DNA of 64,000 nucleotides, from positions 1 through 64,000 of the forward strand of contig NZ_LXFU01000052.1 of the NCBI RefSeq assembly GCF_001657485.1. Direction: 5' to 3'. Below, piece by piece: positions 25,609-34,305 of this stretch (position 1 is the stretch's first letter; the number at the start of each line of letters is the position of its first letter). The stretch is from Rhizobium sp. WYCCWR10014. Lineage in GTDB: Bacteria > Pseudomonadota > Alphaproteobacteria > Rhizobiales > Rhizobiaceae. Below the pieces are notes generated by a model, which was not told the DNA's origin, did not search any database, and saw only the letters and a program-made list of their open reading frames with translations. Made by a program: the position numbers and the translations under genes.

Positions 25609-26622
25609 TCAGACCCATTCGTCGTGTACGGCCTGGAACAGAGGGCCGAACGCGTCGTGGAGGTAGGGAGCGAAGCGTCGGGCGAGATCTCGCCCTGCCT
25701 GCGTGTCGCTCGGATAGTGCAGGCCGGCCCATTCGCGATTTTCGGCGACGTTCTGGGCGATGCGGGCAAGCTCGTCGGTGGCCGGATGTTCCGGCAGGAT
25801 CGTCGAGAACGCGAAGGCGATCGAAAAGCACTGGAACGAATGGTTGCTGGGATAGGACTCGTGGACCGGCACGGCCAGCAACGGCCGCAGCATGGGCTCA
25901 AACTGGTTTGGCCGCAGCCGGTTGAACTGGCTCTTGTAGATCAGTCCGACATATTCGCAGGCCGTCAGGATCGCCTGGAAAAGCCCTTCCGTCTGCTCGA
26001 AACCGCCGAGATCCTCGATATGCAATGCGCGGGTGAATTCCCCGACGGAGATCGTCGACTCGATTTGGATGTCGGGCAGGCGCCGCACGCGTTCGCGGTC
26101 GCGGCGCTGCATGGAGAGCAGCACCGTCGTTTCGAGGCGGGTATAATCCGGGCCGGGCGGCGGAAGTATATCCAGCATTTCCCAGGTGAAGCGCCGCGCC
26201 GCGGTATAGGCGTTGCGTGACGGCTGCTGGTGCAGCCTGCGCAGCTCGAAGGAAGGGATAAGCTGCGACACGCCGAGGCTGGCGCCGTCCATCGTCGACT
26301 TGTTCTTGTTCTTGTTCTTGTTCTTATTTTTGTTCTTGTTTTTGTTCAGCGATGCCTTGTTGAGCACCGACTTGTTCGCCACGCTCGTGAGGACCGAGGC
26401 TACGGCCATCGTCGCCATCATGGGCCCTGCCAGAGCCGATGCATCTTCAACCGTGCCGGGGGAAAGCGCAGGTTCGGAGGCTGCATCGGGTGCAGCCGGC
26501 GACGCACCGGCATCGTCCCTCGGTTCGCATGGAAGGACCGTATCCGGCTCAATCCTGAATTTATAACTGTTTAGAAATAAAACTAATTTTGATTGCGATT
26601 CGTGGGCAGTGTCCGCTTCCAT
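25609..26622 (-). CDS. PAP2 / vanadium-haloperoxidase-like protein with (Asn-Lys)8 tract
   Basis: 337 residues with an excellent ribosome site (AAGGAGG, 5 bases). Residues 1-90 are an unrecognised, low-complexity region. Residues 93-108 are eight consecutive Asn-Lys pairs. The C-terminal 200 residues carry the PAP2 active-site motifs: K230-x6-R237-P238, P-S-N-H at 258-261 (normally P-S-G-H), and R296 with H302 and D306 in G-L-H-Y-P-S-D-T-Q-A-G. The family includes acid phosphatases and vanadate haloperoxidases. No signal peptide or clear membrane segments are seen, which favours the soluble haloperoxidase-like branch. Its position after the regulator makes it part of the peptide-type cluster. 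The reaction is unknown. Confidence 0.8.
   Translation of the reverse strand: MEADTAHESQSKLVLFLNSYKFRIEPDTVLPCEPRDDAGASPAAPDAASEPALSPGTVEDASALAGPMMATMAVASVLTSVANKSVLNKASLNKNKNKNKNKNKNKNKSTMDGASLGVSQLIPSFELRRLHQQPSRNAYTAARRFTWEMLDILPPPGPDYTRLETTVLLSMQRRDRERVRRLPDIQIESTISVGEFTRALHIEDLGGFEQTEGLFQAILTACEYVGLIYKSQFNRLRPNQFEPMLRPLLAVPVHESYPSNHSFQCFSIAFAFSTILPEHPATDELARIAQNVAENREWAGLHYPSDTQAGRDLARRFAPYLHDAFGPLFQAVHDEWV
26299..26346. repeat. 48-bp hexanucleotide microsatellite (TTGTTC-type) inside the PAP2-like gene
   Basis: Eight units of a 6-bp repeat, mostly CTTGTT on the plus strand with three single-base changes, encode eight Asn-Lys pairs on the minus strand. The tract is AT-rich within high-GC DNA. 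Units of six keep the reading frame, so slippage would change linker length without knocking out the gene. Confidence 0.95.
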
Positions 26623-26663
26623 TGCAGCCTCCTTGCGCGATGATGTGAAGAATTGTCCGGGGT

Positions 26664-28448
26664 TCAGCGCAGCTTGGCGCCGGCTTTGAGCAGGCCGTCG
26701 ATCAAGATCTGGCCGCCGCCTGTGTCGAGTAGCGGATAGCCGCTGCCGCGGAAGGCGTTGATGGAGAAGTCGCCCTCGGCAGCCTCAAGACGCCCCAGAT
26801 AATGCCGCGCGCCGACGAGATCGTTGGAATGGGCATGACTGGAGGCAAGATAGCGCAGCAGACTGTTGAAGTTCGGCCGTGTCCGCAGGGCTTCTTCGCC
26901 TGCAGCTATGGCTGCGGCATGATCGCCTGCAAGCGCTGAGGCAATGCATTTGGTCGTATCGAAGTAATATTTATGCGGGCTGTAGACGCCGAGCTCTTGT
27001 ACCCAACGCGCCATCGCCACCGCCTTGTCGGGCTGGCCTGCATAGCAGTGCAGCATCGCGTAGAGGTCCCAACCGAGCGGCAGGGCCGGATTCAGGCGGA
27101 TCGATTTTTCGAACAGGTTGGCCGCATAGTCGTATTCGCCGAACAGGAACGAATGGACGTGGCCGACGAGCGCGAGCGACACGGAATTCTGCGGATCGAG
27201 TTCCAGCGCCTTGCGTGCATAGGCCTGGGCTTCCTCGATCAGATGCGCGTCCAGCGCGTTGAAGCGCTGGCCGACCTGGAAAGTCCGAATGAATGACAGC
27301 CAGGCAAAAGTCGATGACCGCGGCTGAAACTGGATCTGTTCTTCCAGGCGCCGTTCCGCATTATCGAGGTCGTCGCGCGACAGCCGGAAGATCGCATTGA
27401 CGGCATCGATCAGGAGACCGTCTTGCGACAATCGGCTGTCGGTTGCCTGGATCTCCTGGAAATAGGCCAGTTGATCGACGGCCTGGCTGATCAGCGCAGC
27501 GGCGATGCCGAACTCGCCCCGCTCGAACTGCGTGCGGTTGATTGCCTGACTGCCCAGCCAATGAATGCGGTTGTTGATCAGGTGCTTCATCACCAGTTCG
27601 ATCAGCACCATGTCACCATCAAACGTGAGGCGAAGCTGTAGGCATATGGGAAGGCTGATCTGCTGTTCGTTCTCTTCAATATGCGGCAAGGTGAAGGAGA
27701 GGTCGGTGACGCCAAAGCCCAGCCCATCGATGATGGCTTTTGCAATGAGGTTCTGGAACCGTGTCGCAGCAATTTGTCCACCCTCTCCGGCACCCACCAC
27801 GATGGGGGATAGAAGAGCCATCATCCATTGCCAAGGACCGCCAACCCGCCGCCCATATGGACCGCTGCTGGCGATGTCCACGGGTTTGCCTGTTCTCGAC
27901 GTATCCGGGGCGCCTGTTAACGGCAGCAAGGCGGAATGTTTGGCGACATCGCGGCTCGGCTGCTGTCGCGGCTCGAAGACGTCGTGGACTTGTCCTTCAT
28001 CGAGACGGCGATACCAGTTTTGCCTTTCCAGCGCTAACCAGTCTTCGAATTCGGGATCGCGGATGTCGATACCTTCGAGCAATTCGTCGGTGACTTGATC
28101 CGGAGACCGCTCCGTCTGAACCACCAGGTCGGTATCGAGCACGAGTCGGTCCATATCCAGCCAAACGGTATTCTTATCCGCAATCAAGAGATCACGTGCC
28201 GGCCCCAGACTCTTATGAATGTCCAAAAGCGCCTGGCGCAGACTGGCTGCCGCCTGGTCATCGGAGCGATCGCTCCATAACTTGTCCCTAAGCCAGATTC
28301 TCGAGCGCGAGCCCCGGGTGGACAATGCAAGCATCGCCAGAAGAGCCTGTGCCTTTTTGGATTTCGGAGCAACCGACCGCCCCGCGGCGTCCACAAGGGC
28401 AAAAGGCCCGAGCAGGAACATCCGAAACGGATAGTGCTCCTTGTTCAT
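26664..28448 (-). CDS. SARP/BTAD-like transcriptional regulator with C-terminal TPR repeats
   Basis: 594 residues from the ATG at 28448; the frame stays open to 28652 but the first 68 codons look non-coding. Residues 1-95 form an OmpR/SARP-type winged helix (F-R-M-F-L-L-G-P-F-A-L, then K-K-A-Q-A-L-L-A-M-L-A-L-S and W-L-R-D-K-L-W-S-D-R-S). A BTAD-like helical region follows. A C-terminal half from about residue 370 has TPR-like helices (A-R-K-A-L-E-L-D-P-Q-N; N-L-F-E-K-S-I-R-L-N-P). Such regulators often head specialised-metabolite or peptidase clusters in rhizobia. It ends 41 bp before the PAP2-like gene in the same direction, so it may head that operon. Confidence 0.82.
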   Translation of the reverse strand: MNKEHYPFRMFLLGPFALVDAAGRSVAPKSKKAQALLAMLALSTRGSRSRIWLRDKLWSDRSDDQAAASLRQALLDIHKSLGPARDLLIADKNTVWLDMDRLVLDTDLVVQTERSPDQVTDELLEGIDIRDPEFEDWLALERQNWYRRLDEGQVHDVFEPRQQPSRDVAKHSALLPLTGAPDTSRTGKPVDIASSGPYGRRVGGPWQWMMALLSPIVVGAGEGGQIAATRFQNLIAKAIIDGLGFGVTDLSFTLPHIEENEQQISLPICLQLRLTFDGDMVLIELVMKHLINNRIHWLGSQAINRTQFERGEFGIAAALISQAVDQLAYFQEIQATDSRLSQDGLLIDAVNAIFRLSRDDLDNAERRLEEQIQFQPRSSTFAWLSFIRTFQVGQRFNALDAHLIEEAQAYARKALELDPQNSVSLALVGHVHSFLFGEYDYAANLFEKSIRLNPALPLGWDLYAMLHCYAGQPDKAVAMARWVQELGVYSPHKYYFDTTKCIASALAGDHAAAIAAGEEALRTRPNFNSLLRYLASSHAHSNDLVGARHYLGRLEAAEGDFSINAFRGSGYPLLDTGGGQILIDGLLKAGAKLR

Positions 28449-28845
28449 GCGATCCAACGGCCCCGCCCCCGCTGCCTCCGATACGCTCGTTTGGCGGCCG
28501 GAAAACCTAGCATCCAGGGGGCAGTCTGCCACAACTTCGGCTCCTGGCAAGCAACCGGGAAGGGAAACCGGGATTGCGAAATGTAAATCTATGCTATGAC
28601 GATGATCGAACTGAAGCATAACCGGTTGAAATCCCTCTGCGTAACTTCGCAAACCGGCCGTAGCACCCTGCCGTCAAAGCAGCGTCAAAGAAATGTTGTT
28701 TTGGCACCGTAATTTTGCGAGGATTCGCCAAAGGCTGCGGAGTACTCAAAACGACGTGTCAGAGTTACTCCAGCAGGAGCATCGACAGTCGCTCCGATCA
28801 TCCAGCGCCGGGATAATGGCCCGGCGATCTTTTATTTTCCTTTAG
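28449..28845. other. Regulator upstream region plus hairpin after the gabD-like gene
   Basis: 397 bases. The left part is the 5' region of the SARP-like gene, with an open but unlikely N-terminal extension; promoter elements could not be assigned. At 28806-28826 a 7-bp inverted repeat (CGCCGGG...CCCGGCG) lies 20 bp past the stop of the gabD-like gene. Its T-rich flank lies on the plus-strand side, so as a minus-strand terminator it would lack a U-run; it may stabilise the operon 3' end. Confidence 0.5.
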
Positions 28846-30303
28846 TCAGGCGAGCCCACCAATATGGAAGCTCTTCATTTCGAGATATTCCTCGATGCCG
28901 CACTGCGCGCCCTCGCGGCCAAGACCGGATTGTTTGATGCCGCCGAAGGGAGCCACCTCGGTGGAGATCGCCCCTGTGTTGAGGCCGACCATGCCGAATT
29001 CGAGCGCTTCGGCGACACGCCAGGAGCGTTTCAGGCTCTCGGTGTAGAAATAGGCCGCAAGGCCGAAGGGCGTGGCGTTGGCGATGCGGATCGCCTCTTC
29101 CTCGTGGTCGAAACGGAAAAGCGGGGCGACTGGTCCGAAGGTCTCTTCGCTGGCAAGCTGCATCTCGGTCGTTGCACCGCCGAGCACCATCGGCACCGCA
29201 TATTGATCGCCTTCAGGCATGGAATCTGCGGTGGCGAGGATCCTCGCTCCTTTTTCCACCGCATCGTCGACGTGACGCTTGATCTTCTCGATCGCCGCCT
29301 TGTTGATCATCGGCCCGATATCCGTGCCGGCATCCGTGCCGGCCCCAACCCTCATGGCCGATACGCGTGCGGAAAGTTTGGCGGCAAAGGCCTCGTAGAC
29401 GCCGGACTGGACGAGAAGGCGGTTGGCGCAAACGCAGGTCTGCCCGCCATTGCGGAATTTCGATGCGATTGCGCCTTCCACGGCAAGATCGAGATCGGCG
29501 TCGTCGAAGACGATGAACGGCGCGTTGCCGCCGAGTTCGAGGCTGAGCCGCTTGACGCTGTCGGCCGCGCCGCGCATCAGCAGCGAGCCGACGCGGGTCG
29601 AGCCGGTGAAAGAGATCTTGCGGACGGTCTGGTTCGCCATCAGCTCGTCGCCGATGCCAGCCGGCATGCCGGTGACGATATTGATGACGCCCTTCGGGAT
29701 GCCGGCGCGCTCCGCCAATACGCCGAGCGCTAGGGCCGAATAAGGGGTCAGGTCCGATGGCTTGACGACGACCGTGCAGCCTGCGGCGAGTGCCGGCCCG
29801 ACCTTGCGGGTGATCATCGCATTCGGAAAATTCCACGGTGTGATGATCGCCGATACGCCGACGGGCTCCTTCAGAACGACGATCCGCCGGTCGGTCGTCG
29901 GTGAGGGAATGGTCGTCCCGCCGATGCGGCGCGCCTCCTCGGAGAACCATTTGATGAACGAGGCGCCATAGCGGATTTCGCCGCGCGCTTCCGTCAGTGG
30001 CTTGCCCTGCTCGCGGGTGAGGATCAGCGCCAGATCCTCGATATTGTCGAGCATCAGATCATGCCAGGCTTCCAGCAATGCGCCGCGCTCGGCATTGGTC
30101 TTTGCGCGCCATGAACCAAAGGCTTTCTCCGCCGCGGCGATTGCCGCCCTCGTATCGGTTCCGTCCATGTCGGGCACCGTGCCCAGCACGCGCTGCGTCG
30201 CCGGGTCGATCACCTCGATCGTGCGCCCGGCTTGAGCCCCGCGCCATTCTCCGTCGATCAGCCCCAGCTGGCGAAGCAGGCTGCTATCCCTTAATCCGTT
30301 CAT
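28846..30303 (-). CDS. gabD: NAD(P)-dependent succinate-semialdehyde dehydrogenase-like aldehyde dehydrogenase
   Basis: 485 residues from the ATG at 30303, with GGAG 6 bases upstream (an ATG four codons earlier lies in the same box and lacks one). ALDH hallmarks: T-P-W-N-F-P at about 155, S-F-T-G-S-T at about 234, catalytic Glu in L-E-L-G-G-N-A-P at about 256, catalytic Cys in G-Q-T-C-V-C-A-N-R at about 291. The L-I-D-G-E-W N-terminus and N-G-G-Q-T-C context are those of the GabD group, which oxidises succinate semialdehyde to succinate. It is the last gene of a six-gene operon and would feed a four-carbon product into the TCA cycle. Related semialdehydes cannot be excluded. Confidence 0.88.
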   Translation of the reverse strand: MNGLRDSSLLRQLGLIDGEWRGAQAGRTIEVIDPATQRVLGTVPDMDGTDTRAAIAAAEKAFGSWRAKTNAERGALLEAWHDLMLDNIEDLALILTREQGKPLTEARGEIRYGASFIKWFSEEARRIGGTTIPSPTTDRRIVVLKEPVGVSAIITPWNFPNAMITRKVGPALAAGCTVVVKPSDLTPYSALALGVLAERAGIPKGVINIVTGMPAGIGDELMANQTVRKISFTGSTRVGSLLMRGAADSVKRLSLELGGNAPFIVFDDADLDLAVEGAIASKFRNGGQTCVCANRLLVQSGVYEAFAAKLSARVSAMRVGAGTDAGTDIGPMINKAAIEKIKRHVDDAVEKGARILATADSMPEGDQYAVPMVLGGATTEMQLASEETFGPVAPLFRFDHEEEAIRIANATPFGLAAYFYTESLKRSWRVAEALEFGMVGLNTGAISTEVAPFGGIKQSGLGREGAQCGIEEYLEMKSFHIGGLA

Positions 30304-30331
30304 TCTGTTCTCCATTGATCAGCCCCATTGA

Positions 30332-31375
30332 TCAGCCAAGTACTGAAAGCACTGATGCCGTGATCACGTCGGTCTTGTCCTTGCCGGGAATTGCGCCGAT
30401 GCCGCGTGCCGTCGTCGCCTCGATTGATGCCATCACCGTTGCGGCGGTAGCCGCTTCTCCCAAATGCTCCAGCATCATCGCGCCCGACCAGATGGCGGCG
30501 ATCGGATTGGCGATGCCGAGATGAGCGATATCGGGCGCGGAGCCGTGGACCGGTTCAAACATCGATGGCGCCGAGCGATCGGGATTGATATTGGCGGAGG
30601 CTGCAAAGCCGAGCCCGCCCTGGATGGCGGCGCCGAGGTCGGTCAGGATGTCGCCGAACAGGTTGGAGGCGACAACGACGTCGAGACTGTCAGGCGCCAT
30701 GACCATGCGGGCGGCCATGGCGTCGATATGGTAGCTGGTCACCTCGACATCGGGATATTCCGCAGAAAGCTTCTGGGTGATCTCGTCCCAGAAGACCATC
30801 GAATATTTCTGGGCGTTGGACTTCGTCACCGAGGCAAGCTTGCCGCTGCGCGCACGCGCTTTTTCAAAGCCGAAGCGCAGGATGCGCTCGACCCCCGTGC
30901 GGGTGAAAATCGAAGTCTCGACCGCTACCTCATTATCGGTGCCCTGGTGGACGCGGCCACCGGCGCCGGAATATTCGCCTTCGGTATTTTCACGAATGCA
31001 GAGGATGTCGAAGCCGTCAGACCGCAACGGCCCCTGTACACCCGGCAGCAGCCGGTGCGGCCGGATATTGGCATATTGCACGAAAGCCTTGCGGATCGGC
31101 AGCAGAAGTCCGTGCAGCGACACCGAATCCGGTACTTTTGCCGGCCAGCCGACGGCGCCGAGCAGGATGGCATCGAAGGATCTGAGCGTTTCGATGCCAT
31201 CGGCGGGCATCATGCTACCGTTCTCCAGATAGTAGTCGCAGGACCAGGGATAGCTGGTTGCATCAAGAGAAAATCCGTTCGATTGAGCTGCCTTTTCGAG
31301 CACGGCCCAGGCTGCTGCCGTCACGTCGCGGCCGATGCCGTCTCCGGGCAGAAGGGCGATTTTGTAGGTTTTCAT
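30332..31375 (-). CDS. Tartrate/D-malate dehydrogenase-type beta-decarboxylating dehydrogenase
   Basis: 347 residues of the isocitrate/isopropylmalate dehydrogenase family: L-P-G-D-G-I-G at residues 9-15, L-C-I-R-E-N-T-E-G-E-Y at about 130, K-S-N-A-Q at about 188, and the metal/NAD block S-N-L-F-G-D-I-L-T-D-L near 236. The short, R-E-N-T-E-G-containing form with W-P-A-K-V-P-D near residue 77 is that of tartrate dehydrogenase/decarboxylase (TtuC) and D-malate dehydrogenase (DmlA), rather than LeuB. It oxidatively decarboxylates a 2-hydroxy acid. It starts 9 bp after the upstream ALDH gene. Confidence 0.87.
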   Translation of the reverse strand: MKTYKIALLPGDGIGRDVTAAAWAVLEKAAQSNGFSLDATSYPWSCDYYLENGSMMPADGIETLRSFDAILLGAVGWPAKVPDSVSLHGLLLPIRKAFVQYANIRPHRLLPGVQGPLRSDGFDILCIRENTEGEYSGAGGRVHQGTDNEVAVETSIFTRTGVERILRFGFEKARARSGKLASVTKSNAQKYSMVFWDEITQKLSAEYPDVEVTSYHIDAMAARMVMAPDSLDVVVASNLFGDILTDLGAAIQGGLGFAASANINPDRSAPSMFEPVHGSAPDIAHLGIANPIAAIWSGAMMLEHLGEAATAATVMASIEATTARGIGAIPGKDKTDVITASVLSVLG

Positions 31376-31384
31376 CGCAGGTCC

Positions 31385-32848
31385 TCACAGGCTGATGAGC
31401 ACACTCTTGCTCTTGCGGTTGGCGAGATAGGCGTCGCGGCCGAGATCCTTGCCGATGCCGGACTGCTTGTAACCGCCGGTCGGCAGGATATGGTCGCGCG
31501 AGCGGCCGTAGCGGTTGACCCAGACGGTGCCGGCCTGAAGGCGGCGCGTCACGCGGATGGCACGCGAGAGATCGCGGGTGAAGAGGCCGGCGGCAAGCCC
31601 ATAGGCCGGATGGTCGGCGAGGCTCAGTGCCTCCTCCTCGTCGTCGAAGGTCTGAATGGTCAGCACCGGTCCAAAAATTTCCTCGAGAACCGCCGGCGAT
31701 GTTGCCGTCACGCCGGAAATCAGGGTCGGTGCGTAGAAATAACCCTCGCGGTCGAGGCGGCGGCCACCGGTGAGGCACTCGGCGCCGTCGTCGGTCGCGG
31801 CGCGGATGATACCGTCCATGCGGGTGATCTGTCGTTCGGAGATCACCGGCGAATAATCGGTCGCCTCGTCCCAGGTGGGGCCGGGGCGGATGTTTGCCAG
31901 CCTCTCGATAAGTGCGGCTGCGAGCACGTCCGCCACCTTCGCCTCGACGATGAGGCGGGAGCCGCAAACGCAGGCCTGACCGGCGTTGGAGAGAATGCTG
32001 CCGGCGATTGCGCCCGCCGCAAGCTCCAGATCGGCATCGGCGAAAACCAGTTGCGGGCTTTTGCCGCCGAGTTCCAGCGTCATCGGCTTGACGCCGGTGC
32101 GGGCGATATTGGTCATGATCGCCGAGCCGGCCGCCGTCGAACCGGTGAAGCTGACCTTGGAGATGCCGGGATGTCCGGTGATGGCATTTCCGGTGGTCGG
32201 GCCGTCGCCGAGCACGATGTTGACGAGGCCTGCCGGCAGGCCGGCTCGCACCGAAAGTTCGGCGAGATAGAGCGTCGAAAACGGCGTCATTTCCGACGGC
32301 TTCAACACCACTGCATTGCCTGCCGCCAGCGCCGGACCGAGCTTCCAGCCGGCCATGGACAAGGGAAAATTCCAAGGCGTGATGGCGCCGACGACGCCAT
32401 AGGGTTCCGTCATGATCATGCCAAAGTTCGCATCGTCGGTCGGGACGAGGTCGCCGCCTTCCTTGTCGGCGAACTCGGCAAAGAAGCGGATCTGTTCGGC
32501 GGTGACGGCGATGTCGCCGGCGACGAGATGACCGATGGGCCGTGTCGAGGAAAGCGCCTCGAGCCTGGCGAGGGTCTCCGCCTCGGCTTCGATCAGGTCC
32601 GCCCAGCGCTGCAGCGCCACAGTGCGCTGGCGCGGCCGCATGCCGCCCCAATTGCTCGTCTTCAATGCGGTCCTGGCTGTTTCGACGGCGTGATTGACAA
32701 GGGCTTCGTCGGCCAGCGGACAGCCGGCATAGGCCTTGCCGTCGGATGGGCGATGCATGTCGATGACGGCCTCGGCCGGAACCAGCCGCCCGCCAATGAA
32801 ATGTCCGACGGGCAGGGATATCGTGTTCGGATCGAAGCTGAGTGTCAT
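31385..32848 (-). CDS. Aldehyde dehydrogenase family protein
   Basis: 487 residues with complete ALDH motifs: T-P-W-N-F-P at about 158, S-F-T-G-S-T at about 236, catalytic Glu in L-E-L-G-G-K-S-P at about 258, and Cys in G-Q-A-C-V-C-G-S-R at about 292. The G-Q-A-C form and C-terminal P-T-G-G-Y-K-Q-S-G-I-G-K-D-L-G are typical of betaine-aldehyde/gamma-glutamyl-aminoaldehyde-type enzymes. It lies between the cupin and the malate/tartrate dehydrogenase-like gene in one operon with GAGG ribosome sites. It probably oxidises an aldehyde arising from amine or sugar-acid breakdown. Confidence 0.9.
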   Translation of the reverse strand: MTLSFDPNTISLPVGHFIGGRLVPAEAVIDMHRPSDGKAYAGCPLADEALVNHAVETARTALKTSNWGGMRPRQRTVALQRWADLIEAEAETLARLEALSSTRPIGHLVAGDIAVTAEQIRFFAEFADKEGGDLVPTDDANFGMIMTEPYGVVGAITPWNFPLSMAGWKLGPALAAGNAVVLKPSEMTPFSTLYLAELSVRAGLPAGLVNIVLGDGPTTGNAITGHPGISKVSFTGSTAAGSAIMTNIARTGVKPMTLELGGKSPQLVFADADLELAAGAIAGSILSNAGQACVCGSRLIVEAKVADVLAAALIERLANIRPGPTWDEATDYSPVISERQITRMDGIIRAATDDGAECLTGGRRLDREGYFYAPTLISGVTATSPAVLEEIFGPVLTIQTFDDEEEALSLADHPAYGLAAGLFTRDLSRAIRVTRRLQAGTVWVNRYGRSRDHILPTGGYKQSGIGKDLGRDAYLANRKSKSVLISL

Positions 32849-32977
32849 CGCATGTCCTCGGGATGGGCTGAGGCAAGCCTAACTGGGGAATGCGAGCAGC
32901 ATGCATCGACCGGTGATACCGCAGCGGCGAAAAATTGCGTTTTCGCCGCCGCCGCAGTCAAATCTACGGCGTCGGCA

Positions 32978-33331
32978 TCACGACACGGTGACGTAGATCT
33001 TGCGCACCGTCTCGATCGTCTTCCAGACGCCAACGAAGCCCGGCTTCATGACGAAACTGTCGCCGGCCTTGTAGACAACCGATTGGCCGCCATCCGGCGT
33101 GATTTCGACCAAGCCGGAAAGGATGTGGCAGAACTCGAACGTCTCCCCCTTGATCGAGCGCGTCTCGCCGGGCGTCGCTTCCCACACGCCGCTATGAACC
33201 GTCTCGCCGCGCGCCACATCCTGCGCCCAGGTCTTGAAGGCCGGATTGCCCGAGATCAGCCGTTCTGAAAGCGGACCGGACTCGCGCGGCGCGAAGGTCG
33301 GGTTGGTGTCGATCGTCTTGAGGAGGGACAT
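32978..33331 (-). CDS. Small single-domain cupin (DUF861/EutQ-like)
   Basis: 117 residues of one beta-barrel cupin. Typical pattern: G-V-W-E-A-T-P-G near residue 48, E-F-C-H-I-L-S-G at about 65, and P-D-G-G...G-D-S-F-V-M-K-P-G at about 77-95. The E-x-x-H-x-x-x-G of the C-terminal metal motif is partly present (E-F-C-H). Related proteins sit beside amine and ureide catabolic genes and may be isomerases or sensors. It is co-directional with its neighbours (25 bp from the hydroxyacid dehydrogenase), so it belongs to the same operon. Reaction unknown. Confidence 0.82.
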   Translation of the reverse strand: MSLLKTIDTNPTFAPRESGPLSERLISGNPAFKTWAQDVARGETVHSGVWEATPGETRSIKGETFEFCHILSGLVEITPDGGQSVVYKAGDSFVMKPGFVGVWKTIETVRKIYVTVS

Positions 33332-33356
33332 GATTTCGCTTTCCTAGGTTGAGAGC

Positions 33357-34280
33357 TCAGTAGCCGCGGCAGCGATCGATCAGTCCGATCGGATCGAGGC
33401 CTGTTTGGTGCCGCTTGATGTTGCCGATCACGGCTGCCGCTGCGGTTTCAGCTTGGGTGACGCTCGCAATGTGCGGCGTCAGCAGGATCTTCGGATGGTT
33501 CCAGAAGGCATGATCCGCGGGCAGCGGTTCCGGATCGGTGACGTCGACGACGGCGCCGGAGAGATGGCCTGTGTCGAGTGCGTCGACGAGCGCCTGATGA
33601 TCGAGCTGAGCGCCGCGACCGACATGGACGAGCGCAGCGCCGGCCGGCAATCCGGCGAAGAGCCCGGCATTCAGGAAGCCGCGCGTCTCATCCGTCAGCG
33701 GCAGCAGGCAGATGAGAATGTCGGTAGTCGCCAGCAGAGTATCGAGGCCGTCTCGGCCGCTCAGGCATCGGATGCCGTCGATCTCGCGCGGGCTGCGGCT
33801 CCAGCCGGAAAGCGGAAAGCCGAAGGGCTGCAGACGTTCGAGCACCGCGCTCCCAAGCATGCCGAGGCCGAGCACACCGATGCGGCGTTCGGAGGCCTGT
33901 ACCGGCGCGATCGTCTGCCAGGTCCGGCGCCGCTGCTGGTCGAGATAGGTCGGCAGGTCGCGATGGAGCGCAAGTACGGCCAGCGTCACATATTCCTGCA
34001 TCATCTTGATAATGCCGTCCTCGACCATGCGCACGACCTTGACCGATGCTGGCACGGCATCGATGCGGAACTGGTCGATGCCGGCGCCGATCGAAAAGAG
34101 GATTTCGAGATTGCGATAGCGCGCGAGATCATCCGGCACGGTCCAGGTGATGAGGTAGCGCACGCCGTCCGCTTCGACCGACTTGGGATCCATGGAGAAG
34201 GCAATGTCGGGCAATTCGCGCGCGAAGGCTTCGGCGAAGATGGCGCCGCGCTTCGCGTCGGAATTGAAGAGAAAGGTCAT
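33357..34280 (-). CDS. D-2-hydroxyacid dehydrogenase, GhrA-like (glyoxylate/hydroxypyruvate reductase type)
   Basis: 307 residues from the ATG at 34280 (AAGGAG 8 bases upstream; an earlier in-frame ATG at 34325 would overlap the argE-like gene). NAD-binding G-L-G-M-L-G-S-A-V at about 142, Arg in H-V-G-R-G-A-Q-L at about 226, Glu in D-P-E-P-L-P at about 255 and His in L-T-P-H-I-A-S at about 275 form the standard catalytic set. Family members reduce glyoxylate, hydroxypyruvate or other 2-oxo acids. It lies 25 bp after the deacetylase gene in a six-gene operon. Confidence 0.88.
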   Translation of the reverse strand: MTFLFNSDAKRGAIFAEAFARELPDIAFSMDPKSVEADGVRYLITWTVPDDLARYRNLEILFSIGAGIDQFRIDAVPASVKVVRMVEDGIIKMMQEYVTLAVLALHRDLPTYLDQQRRRTWQTIAPVQASERRIGVLGLGMLGSAVLERLQPFGFPLSGWSRSPREIDGIRCLSGRDGLDTLLATTDILICLLPLTDETRGFLNAGLFAGLPAGAALVHVGRGAQLDHQALVDALDTGHLSGAVVDVTDPEPLPADHAFWNHPKILLTPHIASVTQAETAAAAVIGNIKRHQTGLDPIGLIDRCRGY

Positions 34281-34305
34281 TGCGTCGGCTCCTTGATCTC
34301 GTGCT

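Noticed and set aside
26299..26346. CRISPR-like short repeat
   Set aside because: The unit is 6 bp without spacers and lies inside a coding frame; it is a microsatellite.
30464..33268. A very long plus-strand open frame (over 900 codons) opposite the dehydrogenase operon
   Set aside because: Its translation is Arg/Gly/Ala-rich without domain patterns, while the minus strand encodes two textbook dehydrogenases with intact motifs. In high-GC DNA the antisense frame often stays open.
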